A stretch of DNA of 64,000 nucleotides from Tardiphaga sp. (GTDB taxonomy: Bacteria > Pseudomonadota > Alphaproteobacteria > Rhizobiales > Xanthobacteraceae): assembly GCF_028290495.1 (NCBI RefSeq), contig NZ_JAQGJT010000041.1, forward strand, positions 1 to 64,000. The letters run 5' to 3'. The position numbers were made by a program, and so were the translations under genes. This document shows, in pieces, positions 1 through 11,119 of this stretch (within the stretch, counting starts at the first letter, position 1; the number at the start of each line of letters is the position of its first letter). The notes under the pieces were generated by a model. The model was not told the origin of the DNA and did not search any database. It saw nothing but the letters and a program-made list of their open reading frames with translations.

Positions 1-397
1 ATGCGGGATGGTCGTTGATGAACAGTTGACCCTGCCGCATCAGGATGCGGTCACCGGGAAGACCGACGACGCGCTTGACCCAGACCGGAGATCGGTCGCC
101 GGGCCAGCGGAACACCACGACGTCGCCGCGCTTCGGCATCGCGCCGAATATCCGTCCGGTTTCCGGCAAGGCGACATGAATCGGCAGCGACGCCGCGCCA
201 TAGCCATAGGGATATTTCGACGCCAGCAGCATGTCGCCGGTCAGCAGCGTCGGCTCCATCGAGGGCGACGGCACATAGAACTGCTCGGCCACCGCGCCCT
301 TGGCGACCAGCACCAGCAGCACGATCGCCAGCAATTGCACCGCCTGGCCGCGCCAGGTGGTGGGCTTGGTATCGGCAGCTAATTTTTCGACGCTCAC
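1..397 (-). CDS. lepB: Signal peptidase I (partial, C-terminus outside window)
   Basis: Membrane serine protease that removes signal peptides from exported proteins (family S26). My translation of the minus strand from a GTG at 395-397 gives a short cytoplasmic lead, one hydrophobic helix (LLAIVLLVLVAKGAVAEQF), then the box PSPSMEPTL with the nucleophile Ser just before Met, and WVKRVVGLPGD with the general-base Lys. KYPYGYG and the FRWPGDRS segment are also typical. The C-terminal part is beyond base 1. The start overlaps the tldD stop by two bases (GTGA), so the pair is probably cotranscribed. The family is not in doubt; the GTG start is inferred from the overlap and the absence of a better codon. 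Confidence 0.9.
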   Translation of the reverse strand, partial: MSVEKLAADTKPTTWRGQAVQLLAIVLLVLVAKGAVAEQFYVPSPSMEPTLLTGDMLLASKYPYGYGAASLPIHVALPETGRIFGAMPKRGDVVVFRWPGDRSPVWVKRVVGLPGDRILMRQGQLFINDHPA

Positions 398-1821
398 GAG
401 CCGGTTCCTCCGACCGTGATGCGTTCCATCCGCAAGGTCGGCTGACCGACGCCGACCGGTACGCCCTGGCCGTTCTTGCCGCAGGTGCCGATGCCGGTAT
501 CGAGCGCCAGATCGTTGCCGATCATGGTGATGCGATGCAGGTCGGTCGGCCCGTTGCCGATCAGCATGGCGCCCTTCACCGGCGCGGTGACCTTGCCGTT
601 CTCGATCTTGTAGGCCTCGGTGCACTGGAACACGTACTTGCCGGAAGTTATGTCGACCTGGCCGCCGCCGAAGTTCACGGCATAGATGCCGTTCTTCACC
701 GAAGCGAGAATCTCGGCAGGATCGCGCTGTCCGGCCAGCATGTAGGTGTTGGTCATGCGCGGCATCGGCACGTGGGCATAGCCCTGCCGGCGTCCGTTGC
801 CGGTCGGCTTCATGCCCATCAGGCGGGCGTTCTGGCGGTCCTGCATATAGCCGACCAGAATGCCGTCCTCGATCAACGTGGTGCGGTTGGTCGGCGTGCC
901 CTCGTCGTCGATCGACAGCGAGCCCCTCCGCGAGGAGATGGTGCCATCATCGACCACGGTCACGCCCTTGGCGGCGACCTGCTGGCCCATCAGGCCGGCG
1001 AAAGCGGAGGTCTGCTTGCGGTTGAAATCGCCCTCGAGTCCGTGGCCGACGGCTTCGTGCAACATCACGCCGGGCCAGCCCGGTCCGAGCACAACGTCCA
1101 TCTCGCCGGCGGGGGCGGGGATCGATTCCAGATTGACGAGCGCCTCGCGGATCGCGCCGTCGGCAGCGGTGCGCCACGCGCCCGATTCGATGAAGCGCGC
1201 ATAGCCCTCGCGGCCGCCGTAGCCCTTGCTGCCGCTTTCCTGACGATCGCCCTGGCCTGCCACCACGGTGATGTTGACGCGGACCAGCGGACGGATGTCA
1301 CGGTAGCTCTCGCCGTCCGGGCGCAGGATCTCGACCACCTGCCAGGTGGCGCCGAGCGACACCGAGACCTGGCGGACGCGCGGGTCCTTGTCGCGGACAT
1401 AGGCGTCGATCTCGGCGAGCAACTTGACCTTGGCCTCGAAGCCCGGCGCATCCAGCGGATTTTCGTCGTTATACAGCCGCACATTGGTGTGCGAGGGGGC
1501 GGCGGCGAAGGTGCCGTGGTAACCGCCGCGCACGGCATGCACCGCGTCTGCGGCGCGGATCAGCGCCGGCAGCGAGACGTCCGAGGAATGTGCGTAACCG
1601 ACCGCGTCGTCCTTCACGGCGCGCAGGCCAAAGCCCTGCGCGGTATCGTAGGTCGCCTGCTTGAGCCGGCCATTGTCGAAGCCGAGCGCTTCGGACTGGC
1701 TGTATTCGAGGAACAGCTCGCCGTCATCGGCGCCCTCCAGCCCGCGCATCAGTTCGCGGCGCACCTGGTCGCGGTCGAGATTGGCGCGGTCGAGCAGGGA
1801 GGTGGTGGCGGGGCTGGTCAT
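394..1821 (-). CDS. tldD: TldD metalloprotease
   Basis: TldD forms a heterodimeric zinc protease with TldE/PmbA; the family processes small peptides (microcin B17, CcdA). The protein is 475 residues, close to the usual 480, and carries the zinc-binding HEAVGHGLEGD (HExxxH type) at about residue 255. The N-terminal D-x-A-E-L-F-like segment and the C-terminal GTCGKNGQGVPVGVGQPTLR are typical of TldD rather than TldE. I chose the ATG at 1819-1821 because a GGAG lies about six bases upstream; an upstream in-frame codon at 1842 has no ribosome site. Immediately followed by lepB with overlapping stop/start. The partner tldE is not in the window. Confidence 0.93.
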   Translation of the reverse strand: MTSPATTSLLDRANLDRDQVRRELMRGLEGADDGELFLEYSQSEALGFDNGRLKQATYDTAQGFGLRAVKDDAVGYAHSSDVSLPALIRAADAVHAVRGGYHGTFAAAPSHTNVRLYNDENPLDAPGFEAKVKLLAEIDAYVRDKDPRVRQVSVSLGATWQVVEILRPDGESYRDIRPLVRVNITVVAGQGDRQESGSKGYGGREGYARFIESGAWRTAADGAIREALVNLESIPAPAGEMDVVLGPGWPGVMLHEAVGHGLEGDFNRKQTSAFAGLMGQQVAAKGVTVVDDGTISSRRGSLSIDDEGTPTNRTTLIEDGILVGYMQDRQNARLMGMKPTGNGRRQGYAHVPMPRMTNTYMLAGQRDPAEILASVKNGIYAVNFGGGQVDITSGKYVFQCTEAYKIENGKVTAPVKGAMLIGNGPTDLHRITMIGNDLALDTGIGTCGKNGQGVPVGVGQPTLRMERITVGGTGS

Positions 1822-2171
1822 GGAGACTCCAGAACATTGCAACGGTTGGTCGCCCGCGACAGCGAAAACAGGCCATCATGTCTAGGAAAGAAGCGCGAAG
1901 AAGTCTTCTTACAACACGGTAACCTGCCGTTCGGAACGACGTGACCCCGAAGATAGGCACTGGCTCTGCAAAAAGGGAGGGCCAATGCGGCGGGCAAACG
2001 GTATTGACCTGCCTGCAGCGGCGCTGAGTGTAGAGCAATTACAATCTGGACCGGGTCGGGTCCGGTGGCCGACTGCCGGTCGCTCGGATATTGTGCGGTG
2101 GCTGGGGCTCGACCGCAGCTCCCGCCGCGCCGATCCCGGCGCCGTTTTCCCCCACCGAAACCCAAGAGCCG
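1822..2171. other. Divergent intergenic region tldD / PepSY gene
   Basis: About 350 bases between two divergently transcribed genes. No RNA gene or convincing reading frame seen. A 13-base perfect palindrome (AAGAAGTCTTCTT, 1898-1910) could be a protein-binding site, but nothing ties it to a known regulator. Confidence 0.4.
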
Positions 2172-3359
2172 ATGAGCCGACGCCCGATCAAGGCCGCGCT
2201 GCTGCAGGTCCACTCCATCCTCGGCCTGACGATTTCGCTGGTGCTGGCGCTGATCGGCGTCACCGGGGCTGTGATGAGCTTCGAGGACGAGATCGGTGCT
2301 GTCTTGAATGCCGACCTGCTGCAGGTTGAGGCCCGCAGCATGCCGATGCTGTCGCCAGACGCGCTGGTCGCCCGGCTGCAGGCGTCGGGCGAGGCGGCCA
2401 GGGTCTCCGCCGTGACGATGACCAGCGATCCCCAAGGCTCGGTGCGGGTGCGCCTTATCCGGGAGGATAGCGGCGCGCGGCCGTCGGCGCTCTATGTCGA
2501 TCCCTATGACGGCCGCGTGCTCGGTGCGCCCGTCGGCGAGGATTTCTTCGCCACCGTCCGCAAGCTGCATCGCTGGCTGCTGATCCCCGGCGACGGCAAG
2601 GGCTGGGGTCGCCAGATCACCGGCGTGGTCGCGATCGGTCTGGTCGCAATGCTGATTTCCGGGCTGGTGCTGCGCTGGCCACGGCATGTTCGCAGTATCA
2701 AGGCTTGGCTGAAGCCGAACTGGGCGATGCGCCGCCGCGGCTTCCAGTGGTCGCTGCATTCGGTTGCCGGCACCTGGGTGATGCTGATCTACCTGCTGAT
2801 GGCGCTCACCGGCCTGTGGTGGTCGTTCGACTGGTACAAAGACGGCGCCACCTGGTTGTTTTCCAGTCGCCATGTGGCGGCCGCGCCGGTGGCCGCAAAG
2901 CCGCCGCGCATGCCGCGCGCCAGTGCCGCCGATGCCGGCCCGCTTATCATCGAGCGCGCCTGGCAGGCATTTCTGACCGAGCAGAGCAGCCGCTACGCCA
3001 CCGCGCAGCTGACCATGCCGAACAATGGCGGCACCGTGATACGGATTCGCTCGGTGCCGCGCGATTCGGCCCGCGAAGGCCAGCGCGACGAATTCCGCAT
3101 CGACGCCGTGACCGGCCGCATCGCCTCCGCGGAAATCTACGCCGACAAGGCGTTTGGCGACAAAGTGCTGGCCAGCGTGCTCGACATCCACAGTGGCGCC
3201 GTTCTCGGTTGGCCCGGCAGACTGCTGTTCATGCTTGCCGCAAGCCTGATGCCGCTGTTCGCGGTGACCGGCTTCCTGCTGTATTTGTCGAGGCGAAAAC
3301 AGCGCCCGGCGAAGCGCACGTCCGCGGAATCAGCGGGGACGCTGGTCGCAGGAGAATAA
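2172..3359 (+). CDS. PepSY-associated transmembrane protein
   Basis: A 395-residue inner-membrane protein of the PepSY_TM family, whose members are commonly found near TonB-dependent siderophore receptors and are thought to act in iron-siderophore reduction or uptake. Visible features: a first helix at about residues 12-36 (LGLTISLVLALIGVTGAVM) followed by FEDEI, a periplasmic PepSY-like segment, a helix pair near 155-220 with a tryptophan-rich stretch (GLWWSFDWYKDG), and a last helix near 355-380 ending in YLSRRKQRP. The ATG at 2172 directly precedes MSRRPIKAAL; no receptor gene is adjacent, so the iron role is only a family-level inference. Confidence 0.8.
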   Translation: MSRRPIKAALLQVHSILGLTISLVLALIGVTGAVMSFEDEIGAVLNADLLQVEARSMPMLSPDALVARLQASGEAARVSAVTMTSDPQGSVRVRLIREDSGARPSALYVDPYDGRVLGAPVGEDFFATVRKLHRWLLIPGDGKGWGRQITGVVAIGLVAMLISGLVLRWPRHVRSIKAWLKPNWAMRRRGFQWSLHSVAGTWVMLIYLLMALTGLWWSFDWYKDGATWLFSSRHVAAAPVAAKPPRMPRASAADAGPLIIERAWQAFLTEQSSRYATAQLTMPNNGGTVIRIRSVPRDSAREGQRDEFRIDAVTGRIASAEIYADKAFGDKVLASVLDIHSGAVLGWPGRLLFMLAASLMPLFAVTGFLLYLSRRKQRPAKRTSAESAGTLVAGE

Positions 3360-3368
3360 AGCGGAGGC

Positions 3369-3929
3369 CTATGGCAGCTTGTCGTAGCCTTCGCCGATGC
3401 CGTTGAGGCTGAGCGGGAAGCCGATGCCTTCTTCGGGGGTCTCGAAGATGATGAAGGTCGCGGTCTTGGCGGTACGCAGCTGGCCGAGCAGCTTGTCGTC
3501 CATCACCACTTCGGCGACGCAGCCGTTCGGCAGGCAGCGCACGAAGCCGGCGCGGCCGACGTCCTGGTTATCGAGCTTGAGTCCGAGTCCGGACGGCAGC
3601 AGCACGCCGAGCGGGGCGACCACGCGCATCAGCTTGCTCTTCTGGTCGGCGGTCTTCAGCACGATCACGGTGAGGCCGGCATTGGAGCGGTCTTCCGCCA
3701 CCACGCTCTGGATCAGGGCGCATTGCTCGGCCTGGGCTCCGGGCGGGGTGTCGCAGCGGATCTGCCAGTCGCCATGCACCGAGCGCACCGCGCCTTGGGC
3801 GTGCGCGGAGGTTGCTGGCGCGGCCAGTGCGACGAGGGCGGCGCCGGCAAGCGCCAGCCGGCGCGTTGCGGCGGCAAAGCGGGCGTTGCGGCTCTCAGCC
3901 TGTCCGCGCTGAAACATGATGTGGCCCAT
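3369..3929 (-). CDS. Invasion-associated locus B (IalB) family protein
   Basis: Exported protein of 186 residues in the IalB family, first known from Bartonella erythrocyte invasion but widespread in free-living rhizobia, where the function is unclear. The N-terminus has a basic stretch, a hydrophobic core (LALAGAALVALAAPAT) and an AHAQG cleavage site, so the mature form is periplasmic. The mature domain shows WQIRCDTPPG, a conserved cysteine pair (CLPNGC) and the terminal FPLSLNGIGEGYDKL typical of the family. The start at 3929 has AAGGGA about 13 bases upstream; an in-frame ATG four codons later is an alternative. Converges with the PepSY gene, only nine bases apart. Confidence 0.88.
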   Translation of the reverse strand: MGHIMFQRGQAESRNARFAAATRRLALAGAALVALAAPATSAHAQGAVRSVHGDWQIRCDTPPGAQAEQCALIQSVVAEDRSNAGLTVIVLKTADQKSKLMRVVAPLGVLLPSGLGLKLDNQDVGRAGFVRCLPNGCVAEVVMDDKLLGQLRTAKTATFIIFETPEEGIGFPLSLNGIGEGYDKLP

Positions 3930-4393
3930 CAGGGTCGATCCCTTACCAGGTGATTTGGCAGTATTCTGACAGACGTTCGTCGCAAAAGGTCTGATACGGA
4001 AATGACGGCGTCTTGAAGGCGTCCGCCGCCGGACAACAAGCCCGAGGAGGCGGCGAATCAGCCTGCGGCCACGCGCTTCCCCTGTGCCTACATCGGACAT
4101 GGCGGCTGTCAAGCGTGTCCGATGGCCCGATATCCACTTTCGGGACACGCGCAGGTTTACCGCGAGGCCATTTAAGCCCAATCTGATGCGGGATTATCCG
4201 TTCAAGGGCAATCCTTCTGATTGCATCGCGGCATAGACCATTCCTGCATTGCGATGGCTCAAGATTTATGGTTTGAGAAGCTGGATTTCGACGCATTCTA
4301 ACGAGATGGCGGTGCCGTTTGTCAGATGCGGATGAACCCGCAGGTCACGGCGGTACGCCGGATGCGAGAATATTACATGGGAGCGCGCGCGGC
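3930..4393. other. Divergent promoter region ialB-like / coxB
   Basis: 464 bases separating the minus-strand IalB gene from the plus-strand oxidase operon. It must hold both promoters, but I could not identify a confident -35/-10 pair, FNR box or RNA. No supportable reading frame. Confidence 0.4.
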
Positions 4394-5227
4394 ATGAAGA
4401 TGTCGAAGGGCCGTATTGGCCGCCAGTTGCTGGGTTTGGCGATGATGGGAGCCGGGCTTGTCTTTGCCGGCGCTGCGTCAGCAGAAGTCATGGGGCAACC
4501 CGCGCCGTGGGAGTACAAGCTCCAGGAAGCCGCCACGCCGGTGATGGAAAACATCACCTGGTTTCACAATTTTCTGCTCTGGCTGGTCATCGGCATCACG
4601 CTGTTCGTGCTGGTGCTGCTGGTTCTCGTGGTGGTCAAGTTCAACGCCAAGGCCAACCCGGTTCCCTCCAAGACCACCCACAACACCCTGATCGAGGTCG
4701 CATGGACCCTGATTCCGGTGCTGATCCTGGTCGCGGTCGCGGTGCCATCCTTCCGCCTGCTGTTTCTGGAGCTCGACATTCCGAAGGCCGACCTGACGGT
4801 CAAGGCGACCGGCAAGCAGTGGTACTGGAGCTACAGCTACCCCGACCACGGGCCGTTCGAGTTTGATTCGCTGATGGCTGCCGACAAGAAGCCGCGCCTG
4901 CTCGGTGTCGACAACGAGATGGTGGTCCCGGTCAACAAGGTGGTCCGCATTCAGACCACCGGCGCCGATGTGATCCACTCCTTCGCCGTGCCGTCGTTCG
5001 GCATCAAGATCGACTCGGTGCCGGGGCGTCTCAACGAGACCTGGTTCAAGGCGACCAAGGAAGGCATGTATTACGGCCAGTGCTCGGAACTGTGCGGCAA
5101 GGACCACGCCTTCATGCCGATCGCGATCCGGGTCGTGAGCGACCAGGAATTCGCATCGTGGATCGAGGGCGCCAAGAAGAAGTTCGCGAGCGACAAGGCG
5201 AATTCGTTCGCCTCGGCTGCCCACTAG
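4394..5227 (+). CDS. coxB: Cytochrome c oxidase subunit II
   Basis: Subunit II of the aa3-type oxidase; it takes electrons from cytochrome c through the binuclear CuA centre. The protein has a signal-like first segment, two transmembrane helices (about residues 50-115) and the periplasmic cupredoxin domain with KQWYWSYSYPDHG (electron entry) and the CuA ligand motif CSELCGKDHAFM near residue 235, which supplies two Cys, Glu, His and Met. Starting at ATG 4394 gives 277 residues with GGGAG about 10 bases upstream; a possible upstream start at 4319 would add an unlikely leader. First gene of the cox cluster, 76 bases before coxA. Confidence 0.96.
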   Translation: MKMSKGRIGRQLLGLAMMGAGLVFAGAASAEVMGQPAPWEYKLQEAATPVMENITWFHNFLLWLVIGITLFVLVLLVLVVVKFNAKANPVPSKTTHNTLIEVAWTLIPVLILVAVAVPSFRLLFLELDIPKADLTVKATGKQWYWSYSYPDHGPFEFDSLMAADKKPRLLGVDNEMVVPVNKVVRIQTTGADVIHSFAVPSFGIKIDSVPGRLNETWFKATKEGMYYGQCSELCGKDHAFMPIAIRVVSDQEFASWIEGAKKKFASDKANSFASAAH

Positions 5228-5291
5228 GCTAGAGCGAAGGGGCCGCGAGGTCCGCGGGCCGAGAGGCCCAGACTGCCAAGAGAAGACATAG

Positions 5292-6929
<1,638 letters not shown>

Positions 6930-6934
6930 TCTCG

Positions 6935-6956
6935 TTCGGCGCCTGCGGGCGCCGAA
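6935..6956 (+). other. Stem-loop after coxA
   Basis: Perfect 9-bp stem (TTCGGCGCC / GGCGCCGAA) with a TGCG loop six bases after the coxA stop. There is no T-tract, so it is more likely an mRNA-stabilising or attenuating hairpin between coxA and ctaB than a full terminator. Confidence 0.55.
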
Positions 6957-7023
6957 CCGCATGAGTAACGTCTCCGCCGTCACGAATTTGCGGCGGGGAC
7001 GAACCTGAGAAGTGAGAACGATC

Positions 7024-7965
7024 GTGTCTGTACTCGACCAAAACGCCATTGACCTGACGCAGCCGCGGATTTCCGAAGCGGGCGTCGCCGATTACATCGC
7101 GCTGTTGAAGCCGCGGGTCATGTCGCTGGTGGTGTTCACCGCTATGGTCGGCTATTTCCTGGCGCCCGGCGCTCACAATCCGATCCTGGCTTTCACGTCG
7201 ATCCTGTGTATCGCGGTCGGCGGCGGCGCCTCGGGCGCGCTGAACATGTGGTACGAGAGCGATATCGACGCGCTGATGTCGCGCACCGCCAATCGCCCGA
7301 TCCCGCGCGGCCGTATCACCCGCCCGGAAGCCCTGACCTTCGGTCTGGTGCTGGCGTTCTTCTCGGTGATGACGCTGGGCATTCTGGTCAACTGGCTGGC
7401 CGGCGCGTTGCTCGCTTTCACCATATTCTTCTACGTCGTGATCTACACCATCGCGCTGAAGCGCTGGACCGCACAGAACATCGTGATCGGCGGCGCCGCA
7501 GGCGCCCTGCCGCCGGTGGTGGCGTGGGCGGCGGCGTCAGGCTCGCTGTCGATGGAGCCGATCCTTTTGTTCCTGATCATCTTCTTCTGGACCCCGCCGC
7601 ACTTCTGGGCGCTGGCGCTGTTCCGCAACGATGACTATTCCCGCGCCGGCGTGCCGATGCTGCCGGTGGTCGCCGGTCCCGATGCGACGCGGTTGCAGAT
7701 CCTGCTTTACACCGTGGTGCTGGTTGCGGTCGCCGTGGCGCCGTGGCCGCTCGGCTATTTCTCCGCGATCTATGGTGCGGCCTCGCTGATCCTCGGCGCC
7801 GGCATGATGCTGTGCGCGGTCAACGTCTACAATCGCCGCACCGGCAGCGCCGCTTTGCGCGCCACGCGAAAGATGTTCGCGTTCTCGATCCTCTATCTGT
7901 TCGCACTGTTCGCCATCCTGCTGCTCGAGGTGGTCGTTCGCGCCATCTTGCCGCTGGTCTGGTAG
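7024..7965 (+). CDS. ctaB: Protoheme IX farnesyltransferase (heme O synthase)
   Basis: Membrane prenyltransferase that adds a farnesyl group to heme b to make heme O, the precursor of the heme A used by CoxA. UbiA-family features: the first Asp-rich motif [23 protein letters not shown] (binding Mg-diphosphate; residues about 75-97) and the helical repeats with [13 protein letters not shown]. About 313 residues, normal for CtaB/CyoE. The GTG at 7024 (VSVLDQNA) is preferred because a GAGAACG precedes it; an in-frame GTG at 7012 is the alternative. Between coxA and the small CoxF-like gene, as in related genomes. Confidence 0.95.
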   Translation: MSVLDQNAIDLTQPRISEAGVADYIALLKPRVMSLVVFTAMVGYFLAPGAHNPILAFTSILCIAVGGGASGALNMWYESDIDALMSRTANRPIPRGRITRPEALTFGLVLAFFSVMTLGILVNWLAGALLAFTIFFYVVIYTIALKRWTAQNIVIGGAAGALPPVVAWAAASGSLSMEPILLFLIIFFWTPPHFWALALFRNDDYSRAGVPMLPVVAGPDATRLQILLYTVVLVAVAVAPWPLGYFSAIYGAASLILGAGMMLCAVNVYNRRTGSAALRATRKMFAFSILYLFALFAILLLEVVVRAILPLVW

Positions 7966-7980
7966 CGGGGCGCATGAGCA

Positions 7981-8148
7981 ATGGACAGCGACAAACCCAA
8001 GCCGGACGGCATCGTCCTGACGCCCACGCAGAAAAAGCGTCAGCGCGAGCGCTCGCTGGCGATCGCCCTGGCGCTCGGCATTCTGGTGGTGCTCTTCTTT
8101 GCCGTCACCATGGTCAAGGGGCCGGGCGTTCTCGTCCGACCGATGTGA
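7981..8148 (+). CDS. Small single-helix CoxF-like protein
   Basis: A 55-residue frame starting ATG at 7981 and ending TGA at 8146-8148. The product has a hydrophilic, basic N-half ([11 protein letters not shown]) and one C-terminal helix ([20 protein letters not shown]). A small one-helix gene of this kind sits between ctaB and ctaG in many alphaproteobacterial oxidase clusters and is usually called CoxF or cytochrome c oxidase-associated protein; its biochemical role is unknown to me. Only 15 bases after ctaB and four before ctaG, so it is tightly embedded in the operon, which is the best argument that it is translated. Confidence 0.85.
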   Translation: MDSDKPKPDGIVLTPTQKKRQRERSLAIALALGILVVLFFAVTMVKGPGVLVRPM

Positions 8149-8152
8149 TGAC

Positions 8153-8776
8153 ATGACCGAGCAGCCGCAGCCCAACTCTCCGTCGAAGCGCCGTGGCCTT
8201 GGCCGCGACGCTCGCGTCGCGGCGTTGTGCGGGCTGCTGGTCGCTTTCATGGTCGGCGCGTCCTATGCCGCCGTACCGTTCTACAACTGGTTCTGCCGCA
8301 CCACCGGCTTCAACGGCACCACGATGGTCGCCAGTTCCGCGCCATCAACCGGCCCTTTGGCGCGCACCATCGCGGTGCGGTTCGACTCCAATGTCTCCGG
8401 CGGGCTGCCGTGGAAATTCGTGCCGGAAAAGAGTGAAGTCACCGTCCGGATCGGCGAAGTCGTCACCGTATTCTACAGCGTGACCAACCAGTCGGCGCGG
8501 ACCACCGTGGCGCAGGCCGCCTATAATGTCGCGCCGCTGACGGTCGGGGCGTACTTCCAGAAGATCAATTGCTTCTGCTTCACCGAGCAGACGCTCGCGC
8601 CCGGCGAGACCCGCGAGATGCCGGTAGTGTTCTACGTCGATCCCGCCTTGGTCGGGGATTCGGAGAACGACGGCCTGAATTCGATTACGCTATCTTACAC
8701 TTTCTATCCCGTGCGCGATCCCTCGCCGAAGCCGGTCGCTTCCGGCGAGGCGGACAAGCGCAGGGGAAATCTATGA
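8153..8776 (+). CDS. ctaG: Cytochrome c oxidase assembly protein CtaG/Cox11
   Basis: Copper chaperone that delivers copper to the CuB site of subunit I. The 207-residue protein has an N-terminal anchor ([25 protein letters not shown]) followed by a periplasmic immunoglobulin-like domain; CFCFTEQTL near residue 140 is the copper-binding Cys-x-Cys motif. [12 protein letters not shown] just after the helix is also diagnostic of Cox11. The ATG at 8153 follows the small gene by four bases. A spacer of 81 bases then leads to coxC. Confidence 0.95.
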   Translation: MTEQPQPNSPSKRRGLGRDARVAALCGLLVAFMVGASYAAVPFYNWFCRTTGFNGTTMVASSAPSTGPLARTIAVRFDSNVSGGLPWKFVPEKSEVTVRIGEVVTVFYSVTNQSARTTVAQAAYNVAPLTVGAYFQKINCFCFTEQTLAPGETREMPVVFYVDPALVGDSENDGLNSITLSYTFYPVRDPSPKPVASGEADKRRGNL

Positions 8777-8857
8777 GCGCAGCCTTTGAGCGCTTAAGTT
8801 TTTAAGTTGAAAAGAACACGCACCGGCACAAACCGGCGCAGCTGACGGAGAGACCCA

Positions 8858-9715
8858 ATGGCTACGGCGCAAGCAAAGCACCACGACTATCACCTCGTCG
8901 ATCCCTCGCCCTGGCCGGCCGTCGGTTCGCTGTTCGCCTTCGTGTTGGCGGTCGGCGCGGTCAGCTGGATGCATCACATGTATGCCGCCGCACCGATCGT
9001 ATTCGGCATCGGCGCCATCGGCGTGCTCTACACGTTCGCGAGCTGGTGGACCGACGTGGTCCGCGAAGCGCAGTACAAGGGCGACCACACCCGCGTCGTG
9101 CAGATCAGCCACCGCTACGGCATGATCCTGTTCATCGCTTCCGAGGTGATGTTCTTCGTTGCCTGGTTCTGGGCCTACTTCAATTCGTCGCTGTTTCCCG
9201 GCGATCCCGTCCATGCGACCCGCGAGGTCCTGTTCGGCGGCGTGTGGCCGCCGAAGGGTATCCAGACCTTCGATCCCTGGCACCTGCCGCTGCTCAACAC
9301 GCTGATCCTGCTGACCTCGGGCACCACGGTGACCTGGGCGCATCACGCGCTGCTGGAAGGCGATCGCAAGGGCCTGAAGTACGGGTTGATCCTCACCATC
9401 ATTCTCGGCGCGCTGTTCTCTTGCGTGCAGGCCTATGAATACAGCCATGCCGCCTTCGGCTTCGCCGGCAATATCTACGGCGCGACCTTCTTCATGGCGA
9501 CCGGCTTCCACGGTTTCCACGTGCTGGTCGGCACCATCTTCCTGCTGGTCTGCCTGTTCCGCGTCTATGCTGGCCACTTCACGCCGAAGCAGCATCTTGG
9601 CTTCGAATTCGCCGCCTGGTACTGGCACTTCGTCGACGTGGTCTGGCTGTTCCTGTTCATCACCATCTATGTCTGGGGCTACGGCGGCCACGTCGCCGGC
9701 GCCGCCGCGCACTGA
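8858..9715 (+). CDS. coxC: Cytochrome c oxidase subunit III
   Basis: Subunit III of the aa3 oxidase, seven helices, stabilises the catalytic core and lines a proton-uptake route. The 285-residue protein carries the hallmark segments [50 protein letters not shown] and the terminal [28 protein letters not shown] lies about nine bases before the ATG. A strong terminator 20 bases after the stop marks the end of the main cox transcript. Confidence 0.97.
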   Translation: MATAQAKHHDYHLVDPSPWPAVGSLFAFVLAVGAVSWMHHMYAAAPIVFGIGAIGVLYTFASWWTDVVREAQYKGDHTRVVQISHRYGMILFIASEVMFFVAWFWAYFNSSLFPGDPVHATREVLFGGVWPPKGIQTFDPWHLPLLNTLILLTSGTTVTWAHHALLEGDRKGLKYGLILTIILGALFSCVQAYEYSHAAFGFAGNIYGATFFMATGFHGFHVLVGTIFLLVCLFRVYAGHFTPKQHLGFEFAAWYWHFVDVVWLFLFITIYVWGYGGHVAGAAAH

Positions 9716-9736
9716 CCGCATTCCGGTGCTACAAGA

Positions 9737-9762
9737 GGGCGGCCGCAGGGCCGCCCTTTTTT
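9737..9762 (+). terminator. Rho-independent terminator after coxC
   Basis: GGGCGGCC / GGCCGCCC stem of eight pairs with a four-base loop, followed by six T residues; 21 bases after the coxC stop. Confidence 0.9.
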
Positions 9763-9784
9763 CATTTCCCTCTTGCTTCCTTTT

Positions 9785-9831
9785 CCCCTCTCCCACCCTG
9801 CGAAGCTGCGCTTTGCTAGGTGGGAGAGAGG
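9785..9831. repeat. Intergenic inverted repeat before DUF983 gene
   Basis: CCTCTCCCACC and its near-complement GGTGGGAGAGAGG separated by about 20 bases. This pyrimidine-rich palindrome resembles the class of dispersed intergenic repeats common in Bradyrhizobium-group genomes; its core is similar in composition to the arms around the DUF559 gene at 55 kb. Confidence 0.55.
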
Positions 9832-9851
9832 AAGAATGGAAGAAAGACGCC

Positions 9852-10244
9852 ATGGTTGAAAACGCCGCCCCCATCCCGCTCACGCAGACCGTCCTCCGCG
9901 GCCTCGCCTGCAAATGCCCGCGCTGTGGTAAGGGCAAGTTGTTTGCCGGCTTCATCGACCTCAAGCCGTCCTGCGACGATTGCGGGCTCGATTACGCCTT
10001 CATCGATGTCGGCGACGGCGCGTCCGTATTTCTGATCATGATCGCTGGCGCCATCGTGGTCGGCTGTGCGCTGGTGGTGGAGGTCAAGTACCAGCCGCCG
10101 TTCTGGCTGCATGCTGCGCTCTGGTTGCCGCTGATCCTTGCCACCACGATCGCGCCGCTGCGCCCGATGAAGTCGCTGCTGATCGCGCTGCAATTCCACC
10201 ACAAGGCCTCCGAAGGCCAGTTGATCGATCGTACGCCGAAATGA
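9852..10244 (+). CDS. DUF983 membrane protein
   Basis: A 130-residue protein with an N-terminal zinc-ribbon-like pair of CxxC motifs (CKCPRCGKGKLF and CDDCGLDYAF, about residues 18-45) and two transmembrane helices (FLIMIAGAIVVGCALVVEV; LWLPLILATTIAPL). DUF983 genes lie with cox assembly genes in many alphaproteobacteria, so a role in oxidase biogenesis is likely but unproven. ATG at 9852; its stop overlaps the surf1 start as ATGA, indicating translational coupling. Confidence 0.9.
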   Translation: MVENAAPIPLTQTVLRGLACKCPRCGKGKLFAGFIDLKPSCDDCGLDYAFIDVGDGASVFLIMIAGAIVVGCALVVEVKYQPPFWLHAALWLPLILATTIAPLRPMKSLLIALQFHHKASEGQLIDRTPK

Positions 10245-10993
10245 CCGCACTTGCCCGCCGCCGCAGCCTCATCGGCCTCAGCCTGTTCACGCTGGTGATC
10301 GTCGGCTTCCTGCTCGGCCTCGGTGTCTGGCAGTTGCAGCGCCGCACCGCCAAGCATGCCTTGCTCGCCGCGCTCACCGAGCGGCTGGCCGCGGCTCCCG
10401 GGGCGTTGCCTGCCGCAACGGCCTGGCCGACCCTGACGCCCGCGCAGGACGAATTCCGCCGCGTGACGTTCACCGCCGTTTTGAAGCCTTTGCCCGATGC
10501 GATGGTCTACGCCTCCGGCTCGTCAGTGCGGCTGGATGTGACCGGCCCCGTCACCTGGGCGTTTCTGCCGGCGCAACTGCCGACGGGCGAGAGCGTCGTG
10601 ATCAATGCCGGCTTCGTGCAGAATACTATGCAGGACCGCGCCCAGCAGGACCGCGCCGTGACGCGCCTGATCACCGGCGCGCCGGTGGCGATGACCGGCT
10701 ATCTCCGCTTCCCCGAGGCCGCCGGCGCGCTGACCGCGAACGGAGATGTCAAAAAGCGGCTGTGGTTCACCCGTGACCAGTTGATGATGGCGCAGACGCT
10801 CGGCTGGGGCGACGTCGCGCCGTTTTATATCGACCTGGAATCCCCGACGCCGCCAAGCGGCATCCCGAAACCCGGCCCGCTCGAAGTCCGTCTCAAGGAC
10901 GACCACCTGCAATACGCCATCACCTGGTTCGGCCTGGCAGCGGCGGTATTGATTGCTTACGGGGCGTGGGTGAGGGGGCAGAGGCGGGCCTGA
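10241..10993 (+). CDS. surf1: SURF1 family oxidase assembly protein
   Basis: Inner-membrane protein that helps insert heme a into subunit I. The 250-residue protein has one helix at each end (LFTLVIVGFLLGLGVWQLQRR and YAITWFGLAAAVLIAYGAWV) around a periplasmic domain, which is the standard SURF1 layout. GVWQLQRR at the N-terminus and HLQYAITWFGLA at the C-terminus are characteristic. It overlaps the DUF983 gene by four bases; ends the cox assembly module, with 126 bases before thrC. Confidence 0.93.
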   Translation: MTALARRRSLIGLSLFTLVIVGFLLGLGVWQLQRRTAKHALLAALTERLAAAPGALPAATAWPTLTPAQDEFRRVTFTAVLKPLPDAMVYASGSSVRLDVTGPVTWAFLPAQLPTGESVVINAGFVQNTMQDRAQQDRAVTRLITGAPVAMTGYLRFPEAAGALTANGDVKKRLWFTRDQLMMAQTLGWGDVAPFYIDLESPTPPSGIPKPGPLEVRLKDDHLQYAITWFGLAAAVLIAYGAWVRGQRRA

Positions 10994-11119
10994 GCGGCCT
11001 CTCCGGTATTTCCCCTGCCGTGCAAAACCCTTTATGGTGCCGCGTGATTTCACCCGGCGTGAAATTTTAATCCATCATGATCAAAGGCTTGGCGGGTACC
11101 CGCGCCTTTGGAGGACGCC